Positions 1 to 8,762 of a stretch of 64,000 nucleotides of DNA are shown in pieces. Both the position numbers and the translations under genes were made by a program. Origin of the DNA: Methylobacterium sp. BTF04 (GTDB lineage Bacteria; Pseudomonadota; Alphaproteobacteria; Rhizobiales; Beijerinckiaceae); NCBI RefSeq assembly GCF_010692745.1, contig NZ_JAAHTB010000023.1:1-64000 (forward strand). Reading direction: 5' to 3'. The notes under the pieces were generated by a model, which did no database searches, was not told where the DNA came from, and saw only the letters and a list, made by a program, of their open reading frames with translations. The stretch's first letter is position 1; every line of letters begins with the position of its first letter.

Positions 1-2062
1 GCTTCATCCGGTAGAGCAGCGACAGGATCATGGTGTTGATCGCCACCGACTTGCCCGAGCCGGTGGTGCCCGCCACCAGCAGGTGGGGCATCTTCGCGAG
101 ATCCGCGATGATCGGCTCACCGCCGATGTTCTTGCCGAGGCACAAAGCGAGCTTGTGCTTGCTCATGCCGAAATCGGCCGAGGCGAGGAGTTCGCGCAAG
201 TACACGGTCTCGCGGGTCTCGTTGGGCAGTTCGATGCCGATGACGTTGCGACCGGGCACAACGGCGACGCGGGCCGAGACCGCCGACATCGAGCGCGCGA
301 TGTCGTCCGACAGCGAGATCACGCGGCTCGACTTGGTACCGGGTGCCGGCTCGAGTTCGTAGAGCGTCACCACAGGTCCTGGGCGCACCGCGAGGATGTC
401 GCCGCGCACGCCGAAATCCTGCACCGTCTGCTGGAGATTGAGCGCGTTCTGTTCGAGCACGTCGGCATCGACCTCCTCGGTGCCGGTGGCGGGCGGCTCG
501 GCCAGGAGTTCGAGGGAGGGGTGCTCGTAATCCGCGTTCTCGATGAGCGATAGGGAGAGATGCCGGCCGGCGGCGATGAGGGTCGGGCGTTCGGGCAGGA
601 TGGCGCGCGGCACGGTGTAGGCCGGGGCGGCGAGGGCAATCACGGCAGCCGGCATATCCGGAACCGAAATGTCCGGGGCCGCGATGTCCTGCGCCGCGAT
701 GTCCTGCGCCACCGTCTCGGGCTCGGGAACGGGGACGGCCTCGACCACGGCCTCCTCGGGGGCGGCTACGCTTTTCGGGTTGCGCAGCAGGACGGTCCGC
801 GCCGCGATCGCCGTGGGGACGAAGGCCGGTGCGATGGCCGTCGCCTCAACGGCAGGGGAGGGGGCTACGGGCCGGGCCATCCGGATGGCGGCCCGCGCCG
901 CCATGGCGCTCAAGGCGGGCGAACGGGGCTGGAAGCGGGCCGCGTCGGGTTGGGGCGCTTCAGGCGCCGGCAGCAGCAGGATTTCGGCCGGAGCGGCGAA
1001 CCGCACCGTATTGTCCTGGCCATCGGCGGGCGCCGGCGCACCGGCGCGGTCGAACTGCATCAGGCGCTCGAGGAGGTAGACCGGAGTGGTGGGCAGCGCG
1101 CGCAGCAGCGAGATGTCGACCGGCACGGTGGAAAAGCCGTCATCGGTGGCGACCCAGTCCGGCGCAGCCGCGCTCGGCACGGCCATGACGGCAGTGGCCT
1201 CGCGGGCGTCGGTCGATTCGGCATGGATCGCCGACCAGGCGTCGAGGGCGGCGGCGTCGCGGCCATCGAACCACGCATGGACTTCCGACCAATCCGGCAC
1301 GTCCGACCAGTCGCGGTCGTCCGGGATCGCCTCGGAGGTTACCGGGACGGCCGCCACCGTGAGGGTCGCCGGCGGGGCGGCGGGCAGGGGGGCTTGCCGG
1401 CGGTCGGGGCTCCGGAAGAAGCGGACGCCGGGCGGCGGCACGTAGGGCCGGCGCCACAGCGGCTCGGGCGGAAGGGCCGCAGCGGCTTCGGCGGCCGCAG
1501 CGTCCAACGCGGCCTGACGGGCGATCTCGGCCTCAGCGGCGGCGCTGGCGGAGCGCTCGGCCTCGGCGCGTGCCAGTGCCTGGGCGTCGACGAGGGCCTG
1601 GGCCTCGGCCTGGACCGCACGCTCGGCATCGAGCGCGCGTTGGCGCCGCTCGTGCAGAACCGGGTCCGGAGTGCGGGTGTAGCGCACGGCGGGGGCCGGG
1701 GCGTCCCGCATCGGGTTCGGGATGGGACGGGGCGCGTCGCCTTCGGGCATGATCGCCGCCGGCCGTCGCGGGGTGCGCAGGAGGACGCGCGGACCGGCGG
1801 CATCGGCGTCGAGGTCCAGATCGTCGCGCGAATGGCCCAGGGCCACGGGCCGCATCGGGATCATATCGAGGGTCGCACGGTCGTCGAAGACGTGGTCGGG
1901 CCAGCCCTGCACCACCGGCGCGAGCCGATAGTCGGGGTTCCGGCCGACCAGGGTCTGTGGCGGGGTGAGCCAGGTCGGGGCCGGGCGGGTCGCCGCCACG
2001 GTGTAGTCCGGCCGCTGCGGCGGTCCGGCGAGACGGCGGGTGAGGGTGGCCCGCAGGTTCAT
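1..2062 (-). CDS. ftsK: FtsK/SpoIIIE-family DNA translocase, 5' part (C-terminus beyond window), no N-terminal membrane domain
   Basis: ATP-driven double-stranded DNA pump of the FtsK/SpoIIIE family. The frame runs off the left edge of the window, so only about 687 N-terminal residues are present. The Walker A motif GTTGSGKS is at about residues 665-672 and follows the conserved stretch GKNIGGEPIIADLAKMPHLL. Residues 1 to about 480 are Pro/Ala/Glu-rich linker, and I see no hydrophobic segments, so the four-helix membrane anchor of classical FtsK is absent. Alphaproteobacteria often carry a second FtsK paralogue of this soluble type. The ATG at 2062 is the first good start in frame, but its ribosome binding site is weak and the N-terminus could lie slightly further upstream. 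The gene is divergent from nadE. I use the symbol for the family and do not claim that this is the sole cell-division FtsK. Confidence 0.88.
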   Translation of the reverse strand, partial: MNLRATLTRRLAGPPQRPDYTVAATRPAPTWLTPPQTLVGRNPDYRLAPVVQGWPDHVFDDRATLDMIPMRPVALGHSRDDLDLDADAAGPRVLLRTPRRPAAIMPEGDAPRPIPNPMRDAPAPAVRYTRTPDPVLHERRQRALDAERAVQAEAQALVDAQALARAEAERSASAAAEAEIARQAALDAAAAEAAAALPPEPLWRRPYVPPPGVRFFRSPDRRQAPLPAAPPATLTVAAVPVTSEAIPDDRDWSDVPDWSEVHAWFDGRDAAALDAWSAIHAESTDAREATAVMAVPSAAAPDWVATDDGFSTVPVDISLLRALPTTPVYLLERLMQFDRAGAPAPADGQDNTVRFAAPAEILLLPAPEAPQPDAARFQPRSPALSAMAARAAIRMARPVAPSPAVEATAIAPAFVPTAIAARTVLLRNPKSVAAPEEAVVEAVPVPEPETVAQDIAAQDIAAPDISVPDMPAAVIALAAPAYTVPRAILPERPTLIAAGRHLSLSLIENADYEHPSLELLAEPPATGTEEVDADVLEQNALNLQQTVQDFGVRGDILAVRPGPVVTLYELEPAPGTKSSRVISLSDDIARSMSAVSARVAVVPGRNVIGIELPNETRETVYLRELLASADFGMSKHKLALCLGKNIGGEPIIADLAKMPHLLVAGTTGSGKSVAINTMILSLLYRMK

Positions 2063-2307
2063 CAACCGGTGCGCGAGGGCGCCGATCGACAGGCCGAGGC
2101 GGTCGCCGCCACGGACGGGACGAGAAGGATCACGATGGGAGTAGGGGAGCCGTCCCGATGCGCGCATGATTGGCCGGATGTACTCGAAACTGGTCCGCAG
2201 CCAGGAGAGGCGCGGTTCACGCCTGAGTTACGGCCATCGTCGTTAACAGACGCTTGCGCGGTCGTTTCGCAGTGCACAGGTGGAGGGAAGAGCCGGACCG
2301 GGGTAGG

Positions 2308-4419
2308 GTGGCCGCCATCGACCCCGCCGGAGTCCCCTCCCCCTTGGCCCGTTCTCCTTTGGTCCCACCCGCCGACCCCGCCGGACGCTTCCATTCGCTC
2401 TACGCCCACGGCTTTGCCCGCGTCGCCGCCTGCACCACGCGCAGTCACCCGGCCGACCCGGACCGCAATGCCGGCGAGATCCTGGATCTCTCCGCACGCG
2501 CACATGTGGCGGGGGCGGGCCTCGCGGTGTTTCCCGAACTCGGCGTCTCGGCCTACGCCATCGAGGACCTGCTGCTGCAGGCGACCGTGCTCGACGCCGT
2601 GGAGACGGCGCTCGCGCGGATCGTGGCGGCCTCCACCGACCTGATGCCGGTCCTGGTGGTCGGCGCGCCGCTCCGGTTCGGCCACCGGCTCTACAATTGC
2701 GCGCTCGCCATCCACCGCGGCACGCTGCTGGGCGTGATCCCGAAAAGCTACCTGCCGAACTACCGGGAATTCTACGAGAAGCGCCACTTCGCTTCCGGCG
2801 CGGGCATCACCGGCGAGACGATCCGTGTGGCCGGTCTCACGGCGCCGTTCGGCACCGACCTGCTGTTCACGGCCGACGACGTGGCCGGCTTCGTCCTCGG
2901 CGTCGAGGTCTGCGAGGACCTGTGGGTGCCCGCCTCCCCCGGCACCGATGCGGCGCTGGCCGGCGCCACCATCCTGGCCAACCTCTCGGGCAGCCCGATC
3001 ACGGTGGGCCGGGCGGATTCGCGCGCGCTGCTGTCGCGCGCCGCCTCGATGCGGTGCCTGTGCGCCTACGTCTACGCCGCGGCGGGGCTGGGCGAATCCA
3101 CCACCGACCTGTCCTGGGACGGGCAGACCAGCATCGACGAGAACGGCGTCAGGCTGGCCGAGGGGGCGCGCTTTTCCTCCGAGCCGGTGCTCACGCTGGC
3201 CGACATCGATCTCGGCATGCTGGCCCAGGAGCGGCTCCAGGCCGGCAGCTTCGACGACAATGCGCGGGGGCGGACCCTCGCCTACCGGCGGATCGGTTTC
3301 CGACTCGATCCGCCCTCCGCCGATCTCGGCCTGATGCGCCGGGTCGAGCGGTTTCCGTTCGTGCCGGCCGACCCGGCCCGCCTCGCGCAGGATTGCTACG
3401 AAGCCTACAACATCCAGGTCGCGGGGCTCGCCCAGCGGCTGGAGGCCACGGGGACGAGAAAAGCGGTCATCGGCGTCTCGGGTGGCCTCGATTCGACCCA
3501 CGCGTTGATCGTCGTCGCGAAAGCCTTCGACCGGCTCGGTCTCCCGCGCGAAAACATCCTGGCCTACACGCTCCCGGGCTTTGCCACCTCGGACGGCACC
3601 AAGGCCAACGCCCATGCGCTGATGGACGCGCTCGGCACCACCGCCCGCGAGATCGACATTCGCGATACCGCCAGCCTGATGCTGAATGAGATGGGCCACC
3701 CGTTCGGACGGGGCGAGCCGGTCTACGACGTCACCTTCGAGAACGTGCAGGCGGGGCTGCGTACCGACTACCTGTTCCGGCTCGCCAACCAGAACGGCGC
3801 CATCGTCATCGGCACCGGCGACCTGTCGGAACTGGCGCTCGGCTGGTGCACCTACGGGGTCGGCGACCAGATGAGCCATTACGGCGTCAATGCCGGGGTG
3901 CCCAAGACCCTGATCCAGCACCTGATCCGTTGGGTGATCGGCTCACGTCAGTTCACGCCGGAGGTGGGGGTCACGCTCGACGCCATCCTGGGCACCGAAA
4001 TCTCGCCCGAACTGGTGCCGGTTGAAGCCGGCGCGACCCCGCAGAGCACGCAGGCCGTCATCGGCCCCTACGCGCTGCAGGATTTCACCCTGTACTACAC
4101 GCTGCGGCACGGCTTTCCGCCCTCCAAGATCGCCTTCCTGGCGCTTCGGGCCTGGGGCGATGCGGAGACCGGAGATTGGCCGGCCGATTTCCCGGAGGAG
4201 GAACGCCGGGCCTATGCGCTTCCCGAGATCCGAGCCTGGCTCACAGTATTCCTGAAGCGCTTCTTCGGGTTCAGCCAGTTCAAGCGCTCGGCCTTGCCCA
4301 ACGGCCCGAAAGTCTCGTCGGGGGGCGCCCTGTCCCCGCGCGGCGATTGGCGCGCGCCGTCCGACGGCAATGCCCGCATTTGGCTCGACGAACTGGCCCG
4401 CAACGTTCCGGAGACATGA
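2308..4419 (+). CDS. nadE: Glutamine-dependent NAD+ synthetase
   Basis: Catalyses the last step of NAD biosynthesis, amidating nicotinate adenine dinucleotide with ATP and ammonia released from glutamine. The N-terminal half is a nitrilase-type glutaminase: Glu in VFPELG (about residue 75), Lys in IPKSYLPNY (about 150) and the nucleophile Cys in EVCEDLW (about 203). The C-terminal half is the synthetase with the ATP-pyrophosphatase P-loop GVSGGLDST (about 389). The length of about 703 aa is normal for the two-domain form. The start is uncertain. The frame has TTG at 2254 and GTG at 2272 and 2308. Family similarity begins at FHSLYAHGFARVAACTT (2389 onward), so the nearest GTG, preceded by a purine-rich stretch, is used here. 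The gene stands alone, divergent from ftsK. Confidence 0.95.
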   Translation: MAAIDPAGVPSPLARSPLVPPADPAGRFHSLYAHGFARVAACTTRSHPADPDRNAGEILDLSARAHVAGAGLAVFPELGVSAYAIEDLLLQATVLDAVETALARIVAASTDLMPVLVVGAPLRFGHRLYNCALAIHRGTLLGVIPKSYLPNYREFYEKRHFASGAGITGETIRVAGLTAPFGTDLLFTADDVAGFVLGVEVCEDLWVPASPGTDAALAGATILANLSGSPITVGRADSRALLSRAASMRCLCAYVYAAAGLGESTTDLSWDGQTSIDENGVRLAEGARFSSEPVLTLADIDLGMLAQERLQAGSFDDNARGRTLAYRRIGFRLDPPSADLGLMRRVERFPFVPADPARLAQDCYEAYNIQVAGLAQRLEATGTRKAVIGVSGGLDSTHALIVVAKAFDRLGLPRENILAYTLPGFATSDGTKANAHALMDALGTTAREIDIRDTASLMLNEMGHPFGRGEPVYDVTFENVQAGLRTDYLFRLANQNGAIVIGTGDLSELALGWCTYGVGDQMSHYGVNAGVPKTLIQHLIRWVIGSRQFTPEVGVTLDAILGTEISPELVPVEAGATPQSTQAVIGPYALQDFTLYYTLRHGFPPSKIAFLALRAWGDAETGDWPADFPEEERRAYALPEIRAWLTVFLKRFFGFSQFKRSALPNGPKVSSGGALSPRGDWRAPSDGNARIWLDELARNVPET

Positions 4420-4486
4420 GGAACACAGTGCTGTCCGATTGCCCGGCTAGGCCGTATGGTGAGCGGGGCGAATCGGAGCTTGACCG

Positions 4487-4717
4487 ATGCAGAATTACAA
4501 CGTCTTCTGCTTGAGAACCATTGCGGGCCTGTGCTGCGCCGTACCGGAGAGCCGGATCGTCCCCCACTTCGTCGGCGGCGGAGCCTGGGCATTCGGGTAC
4601 AAACTCGACGGCATGGGCAGCGCGCCGCTCGAATTCGACGACCGGGCGGCCGAGACCGCCGTGCGCTTCAATGGGTTCTACCTGTTCCAGACCATGGACA
4701 AGGCGTTCCTCGGCTAG
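4487..4717 (+). CDS. Conserved small hypothetical protein (76 aa)
   Basis: A 76-aa protein of unknown function, starting with ATG and beginning MQNYNVFCLRTIAG. It has no signal peptide, although there is a mildly hydrophobic N-terminus with Cys residues, and no motif I recognise. Codon use is typical of the surrounding high-GC genes (third positions mostly G/C), and the frame is open over its whole length in a region with no competing gene, which supports it as real. It lies 67 bp after nadE on the same strand. The 250 bp that follow, up to the PilZ gene, show nothing recognisable. Confidence 0.6.
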   Translation: MQNYNVFCLRTIAGLCCAVPESRIVPHFVGGGAWAFGYKLDGMGSAPLEFDDRAAETAVRFNGFYLFQTMDKAFLG

Positions 4718-4968
4718 GGCCTCGACCCGAGGCGTCGCGTCCGGTTGCCGGCAGAAGCCGCGGCGAAAACGAGAACCGACCCGTTCGTACCGGAATCGTA
4801 TCCGGTGCGATGCTGTCGATGGCGAGACCTCTAGACCGCTCGAAACCGGAAAGCGCCACGTCCATCGACGCGGCCGCTCACGAATCCGTTGTTCCGGCGA
4901 TCATTCCTTAACGGGCGGCGTGCAACTCTCCGCATCAGCGCTTGAGGGCGGAGCCGGAGACCGACCGC

Positions 4969-5388
4969 ATGTCGGAAAATCGCAAAGAAACGCGGCAGAG
5001 GACGTTCCTCAAGGGCCGGATCCTCTTCAACAAGGGCGCGTCGAGCATGGATTGCCTCGTGCGCGACCTGTCCGGGGCCGGTGCGCGCCTTGCGTTGACC
5101 GAGACGTCCACGCTGCCCGATGCGTTCGACCTCTACATCCCGCAGAAGGATAAGACCTATCGCTCGGCCCTGATCTGGCGCCGGGACGACGCCGTCGGGA
5201 TCACCTTCGTCGACGAGGCGGCACCAGTGCCCATCCCGGTCGCCGCCGCGCTACAGGCCACCCCCGACGATTCCGCCGCGATGCTGATACTGATGCGCCG
5301 GGTCAGCGAACTCGAAGCCGAGAATGCGGCGCTGCGCCGGCTCCTCACCAGCCTGCCGGCGGGCGGCGGTTCGGCCAGCCCCGCCTGA
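4969..5388 (+). CDS. PilZ domain-containing protein
   Basis: A single PilZ domain, the cyclic di-GMP receptor fold, followed by a short C-terminal coiled-coil-like tail (RVSELEAENAALRRLL). Both halves of the ligand motif are visible: the arginine-rich start RKETRQR (about residues 4-10) and DLSGAGARL (about 30-38), which fits the D/N-x-S-x-x-G consensus. The protein is 139 aa with no signal peptide or membrane segment, so it is cytoplasmic. The ATG at 4969 (MSENRKETRQR) is preferred over an upstream GTG-type start because PilZ proteins usually begin a few residues before the RxxxR motif. Which effector it controls (motility, polysaccharide or other) cannot be told from the neighbours. The gene converges with the HIT-family gene, with only 6 bp between the stops. 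Confidence 0.85.
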   Translation: MSENRKETRQRTFLKGRILFNKGASSMDCLVRDLSGAGARLALTETSTLPDAFDLYIPQKDKTYRSALIWRRDDAVGITFVDEAAPVPIPVAAALQATPDDSAAMLILMRRVSELEAENAALRRLLTSLPAGGGSASPA

Positions 5389-5394
5389 ACCGGA

Positions 5395-5871
5395 TCAGCC
5401 GGCATCCAGCGCCGCGCGAATGCGCGCAGCATGGTCCTTGAGCACGCTCTGATCGGCCATCCCGCCCGTGTGTCGCTGCAGCGCCACGCCGTCGAAACGC
5501 GGCAGGATGTGGACGTGGAGATGGAACACCGTCTGCCCGCCCGCCGGCTCGTTGTACTGGAACACCGTCAGACCGTCGGCGGCGAATGCCGTCTTCACCG
5601 CGCCCGCCACGCGCTGCACCGTGGCCATCACCGCCGCGAGCGAGGCCGGATCGGCATCGAGCAGTCCCCGTGCCGGGGCCTTGGGGATCACCAGCGTATG
5701 CCCGTCGCCCTGGGGCATCACGTCCATGAAGGCCAGGGTGTGTTCATCCTCGTAGACGGTCTGGGCCGGAATCTCCCCGCGCAGGATCTTGGCGAAGACG
5801 TTGTCGGGCTCGTAGATCGGCGAATTTTGGGCTGGGGAATCTTGAGCTGAGGAATCTTGGGCTGAAGACAT
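5395..5871 (-). CDS. HIT family protein (histidine-triad nucleotide hydrolase)
   Basis: Histidine-triad nucleotide-binding hydrolase of the Hint branch. The signature HLHVH (from FHLHVHILPRF) is near residue 115, and the upstream fold residues YEPDNVFAKILRGEIPA and GHTLVIPKAPARGLLD are typical of the family. Substrates are usually AMP-lysyl or other nucleoside phosphoramidates. The 158-aa protein has an unusual N-terminus made of three SAQDS-like pentapeptides encoded by a tandem DNA repeat (see separate entry). The ATG at 5871 precedes this repeat. An initiation inside or after the repeat, just before YEPDNVF, would also give a normal-length Hint protein. No cofactor or partner is suggested by context; the gene is divergent from the CDF transporter. 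Confidence 0.88.
   Translation of the reverse strand: MSSAQDSSAQDSPAQNSPIYEPDNVFAKILRGEIPAQTVYEDEHTLAFMDVMPQGDGHTLVIPKAPARGLLDADPASLAAVMATVQRVAGAVKTAFAADGLTVFQYNEPAGGQTVFHLHVHILPRFDGVALQRHTGGMADQSVLKDHAARIRAALDAG
5822..5866 (-). repeat. Three tandem 15-nt repeats in the HIT gene N-terminus
   Basis: Three consecutive copies of a 15-nt unit (plus-strand form close to GGAATCTTGGGCTGA) lie in frame and encode SAQDS, SAQDS and PAQNS. The copies differ by one to three bases. Being a multiple of three, unit gain or loss would keep the reading frame and only change tail length. They lie outside the catalytic domain. Confidence 0.75.
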
Positions 5872-6012
5872 TGCGGCCGGCTCCGGTCGGGGTTCGATCG
5901 GCGCGCACGATGCACAGGCGGCAGGCTGGCGTCCACCGGGCGCGAACCACGGCGCGCGCCGTGCGTTGCCGGCGCGACACGCGATCCCCCCGCCAGAGAG
6001 ACAGCCCACCGC

Positions 6013-6984
6013 ATGGCCCATGACAGCACGCGCGCCATCTACACCGCGGCCGGGGCCAACCTCGCCATCGCGGTCGCGAAGTTCGTCGGCGCCTTCTTCA
6101 CCGGCTCGTCGGCCATGCTCGCGGAGGGTGTCCACTCGATGGTGGACACCACCAACCAGATCCTGCTGCTGGTGGGCATGAAGCGGGCGCAGCGCCCGGC
6201 GGATGCCAAGCATCCGTTCGGCTACGGCCGGGAGATCTACTTCTACGCCTTCATCGTCGCGCTGTTCATCTTCCTCGGCGGCGGCGCCTTCGCGGTCTAC
6301 GAGGGCATCCACAAGCTGCATTATCCCGAGCCGGTGTCGGACGCGCACCTCTTCGGCCACGTGATCCCCGGCCTCTGGATCAATGTCGGAATCCTCGGCT
6401 TCGCGGTGCTGGCGGAGGGCACCTCTTGCGCCGTGGCGCTCAGATCGTTCTGGGCCGAGAAGGGCAGCCGTCCTCCGATCACCGCGATCCGCCGCAGCAA
6501 GGATCCGGCCCTGTTCACGGTGCTGATCGAGGACGTCGCCGCCCTGATGGGCCTCGTGGTGGCGCTTGCGGGGGTGATCCTGGGGCATGTCCTCGACAGG
6601 CCCGACCTCGACGGCTGGTCCTCCATTGCCATCGGGGCGATCCTGATCGGGATGGCGGCTTTCCTGATGATCGAGACCCACGGCCTGCTCATCGGCGAGG
6701 CGGCCGACCCGGACCTGGTCGCCGCGATCCGCGAGGTGGTGCGGACCGAGCCCGGCGTGCACCACGTCAACGCCGTCCTGACCCAGCATATGGGCCCGTC
6801 CGACATCCTCGTGAACATCAGCCTCGACATGGACGACACCCTGAGCGCCGGTGCCATCGAGGCGATGGTCGGGCGCCTGGAGGGTAAGCTCAAGGCCCGC
6901 AGCCCCGACGTGACACGGGTGTTCATCGAGGTGCAGGCGCGGGCGATCGCAGCGGCGGCGGCCTATTCGGGCGCGGGCGCCTGA
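6013..6984 (+). CDS. Cation diffusion facilitator (CDF) family transporter
   Basis: Inner-membrane divalent metal/proton antiporter of the CDF family (323 aa). The N-terminal half has several hydrophobic helices, starting at AAGANLAIAVAKFVGAFFTGSSAMLAEGVHSMVDTTNQILLLVG. The HSMVD segment (about residues 44-48) belongs to the metal-site helix. A further helix pair surrounds LFTVLIEDVAALMGLVVALAGVIL, where the second acidic site (EDVAA) lies. The C-terminal 90 residues form the cytoplasmic metal-binding dimerisation domain. The metal (Zn, Fe, Mn or other) cannot be assigned by eye. The ATG at 6013 follows a purine-rich stretch. The 3' end overlaps the last 22 bp of the opposite-strand glutathione peroxidase pseudogene. 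Confidence 0.9.
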   Translation: MAHDSTRAIYTAAGANLAIAVAKFVGAFFTGSSAMLAEGVHSMVDTTNQILLLVGMKRAQRPADAKHPFGYGREIYFYAFIVALFIFLGGGAFAVYEGIHKLHYPEPVSDAHLFGHVIPGLWINVGILGFAVLAEGTSCAVALRSFWAEKGSRPPITAIRRSKDPALFTVLIEDVAALMGLVVALAGVILGHVLDRPDLDGWSSIAIGAILIGMAAFLMIETHGLLIGEAADPDLVAAIREVVRTEPGVHHVNAVLTQHMGPSDILVNISLDMDDTLSAGAIEAMVGRLEGKLKARSPDVTRVFIEVQARAIAAAAAYSGAGA

Positions 6985-7475
6985 GGATCAGGCTTCGCCA
7001 GCGCGGCGGCGATCGCGGCCTCCAGATCCGCCGGCTTCGTCTGGGGCGGATAGCGCGCGATCACCCGTCCGTCGCGGCCGACGAGGAACTTCGTGAAATT
7101 CTACTTGATCGCCTGCGTACCGAGCAAGCCGGGCTTTTCCCGCTTGAGATGGACGAAGACCGGATCGGCACCGGCCCCGTTGACGGCGACCTTGGCGAGA
7201 ATCGGAAACGTCACGTCGTAGGTCTGGCTGCAGAACCGGGCGACGTCATCGACATCGCCCGGCTCCTGCGCGCCGAACTGATTGCAGGGAAAGCCGAGCA
7301 CCACGAAGCCCGCATCGCGATGCGTGCGCCACAATGTCTCGAGGCCCGCATATTGGGGCGTGAATCCGCACTGTGAGGCCGTGTTGACGACGAGCACGAC
7401 CCGCCCGCGATGGTGCGCCAGCGGATAGGGCACGCCATCGGCAGCCAAGGGCGTGAGGTCGTACAAAACTGTCAT
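6963..7475 (-). pseudogene. Glutathione peroxidase family, interrupted by an in-frame amber codon at the catalytic Trp
   Basis: The frame starting at ATG 7475 reads as a thiol peroxidase of the glutathione peroxidase family: NTASQCGFTPQYAGLE contains the catalytic Cys (about residue 35) and GFPCNQFGAQEPG the catalytic Gln. At plus 7101-7103 the codon is TAG, exactly where the family has Trp in the WNFTKF motif. The next codons read NFTKFLVGRDGRVIARYPPQ and continue in the same frame to a natural stop at 6963, giving about 170 residues, the normal length. A single G-to-A change (TGG to TAG) explains it. The truncated 124-aa product would lack the catalytic Trp-Asn pair and the last beta strands, so it is probably inactive. 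A sequencing error is the main alternative. Confidence 0.88.
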
Positions 7476-7601
7476 TGCGCGGCGGCTCGCTCCGGCTGGC
7501 AGAGACCCATCCCATCCGCCCGAACATAACCGCTGGTTGTGCGGCGCGACAGCCCTCGATCCCCGTCTGGACGAGGATTCTGTGCTGTCGCAGCCGATGG
7601 G

Positions 7602-8762
7602 TCAGGCGGCGCTGCGCCGTTCGACGAGGCGAGCGAGGAAGGCGGCGCCCAGGGGCAGGATGGTGTCGTCGAAATCGAAGCTGGCATTGTGCAGGCCGGG
7701 GCCGGGGGTCGAGCCGATCCACGCATAGGCACCCGGCACGCGGGCGACCATGTCGGCGAAATCCTCGCTGCCCATCCGGGGCCTGGACTCGGCGTCGACC
7801 TGCTCGGGACCGAACAGTTCACGACCGATCTCGGCCGCGGCCGCCGCATGCTCGGGGCTGTTCGTCAGCACCGAGAACACGTCGCGGATATCGACGTCGA
7901 TGGTGGCGCCGTAGGCGGCCGCGAACCCGGCCGCCAATTCACGGATGCGGGCCGAGATCAGAATGCGCAGATCGGCGTCGAAGGTCCGCACCGTGCCGGT
8001 GATGTGGGCGCTCTCCGGAATGACGTTGTAGGCGGCGCCCGCGTGGATCTGCGTCACGGAGAGGACCGCGCTCTTCAACGGATCGGCGTTGCGGGAGACG
8101 ATGGACTGCATCGCCTGGACCAGGGCGGTGGCGACGATGATCGGGTCGATGCCCTGGTGCGGCTGGGCCGCGTGCGCACCGCGACCGATGACGCGGATGT
8201 CGAAGAAGTCGGCCGCCGCCATGGCCGGGCCGGGGCGCAGCTTGATCTGCCCGTGCGGACCGTTGGGCTGGTTGTGGATCGCGAAGATCTCGTCGCAGGG
8301 AAATCTTTCGAAGAGCCCGTCGGCGATCATCGCGCGGGCGCCGCCGCGGCCTTCCTCGGCCGGCTGGAAGACGAAGACCGCCGTGCCGTCGAAGTCGCGG
8401 GTCTCGGCGAGGTAGCGGGCGGCGCCCAGCAGCATGGTGGTGTGGCCGTCGTGGCCGCAGGCGTGCATCTTGCCGGGACTCGTCGAGCGGTAGGGAAGGT
8501 TGGTCTCCTCCTCGATCGGGAGCGCATCCATGTCGGCGCGCAAGCCGATGCGCCGGCCGCCACCGGAGCGCCCCTCCAGGATGCCGACCACGCCGGTGCC
8601 GCCGATGCCCCGGTGGGTGGTGATGCCGTAGCGCTCGAGCTGCTCGGCGACGATGCCGGAGGTGCGCACCTCTTCGAAGCCGAGTTCGGGATGGGCATGG
8701 AAGTCGCGCCGCAGGGTCACGAGTTCGTCGGCATAGGTCTTGATGTGGTCGATCGGATTCAC
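7602..8762 (-). CDS. M20 family metallo-amidohydrolase (hippurate/N-acyl-amino acid hydrolase type)
   Basis: Zinc-dependent amidohydrolase of the M20D group, which removes acyl groups from N-acyl amino acids (hippurate, indole-acetyl or N-acetyl-diaminopimelate-like substrates). Family features in order: RRDFHAHPELGFEE near the N-terminus, GLRADMDALPI, HACGHDGHTTMLLGAARYL (metal Cys/His, about residues 100-115), FQPAEEGRGGARAMI (catalytic Glu pair), and MGSEDFADM near the C-terminus. It is 386 aa and cytoplasmic. It starts with GTG at 8762, and its start overlaps the stop of the upstream GNAT/DUF482 gene (GTGA), so the two are translationally coupled. The true acyl substrate is not shown by the sequence. 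Confidence 0.9.
   Translation of the reverse strand: MNPIDHIKTYADELVTLRRDFHAHPELGFEEVRTSGIVAEQLERYGITTHRGIGGTGVVGILEGRSGGGRRIGLRADMDALPIEEETNLPYRSTSPGKMHACGHDGHTTMLLGAARYLAETRDFDGTAVFVFQPAEEGRGGARAMIADGLFERFPCDEIFAIHNQPNGPHGQIKLRPGPAMAAADFFDIRVIGRGAHAAQPHQGIDPIIVATALVQAMQSIVSRNADPLKSAVLSVTQIHAGAAYNVIPESAHITGTVRTFDADLRILISARIRELAAGFAAAYGATIDVDIRDVFSVLTNSPEHAAAAAEIGRELFGPEQVDAESRPRMGSEDFADMVARVPGAYAWIGSTPGPGLHNASFDFDDTILPLGAAFLARLVERRSAA

Noticed and set aside
560..2644. A 694-codon plus-strand frame opposite ftsK, and comparable long frames elsewhere (for example 18022-20106, 28840-31158, 31218-33533)
   Set aside because: They lie antisense to well-supported genes, are Arg/Gly/His-rich and have no family similarity. 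Long shadow frames are expected at this GC content.
7101..7103. Programmed stop-codon readthrough or selenocysteine insertion in the glutathione peroxidase
   Set aside because: The stop is TAG at a Trp position, not TGA at the catalytic Cys/Sec position, and no recoding signal is visible.
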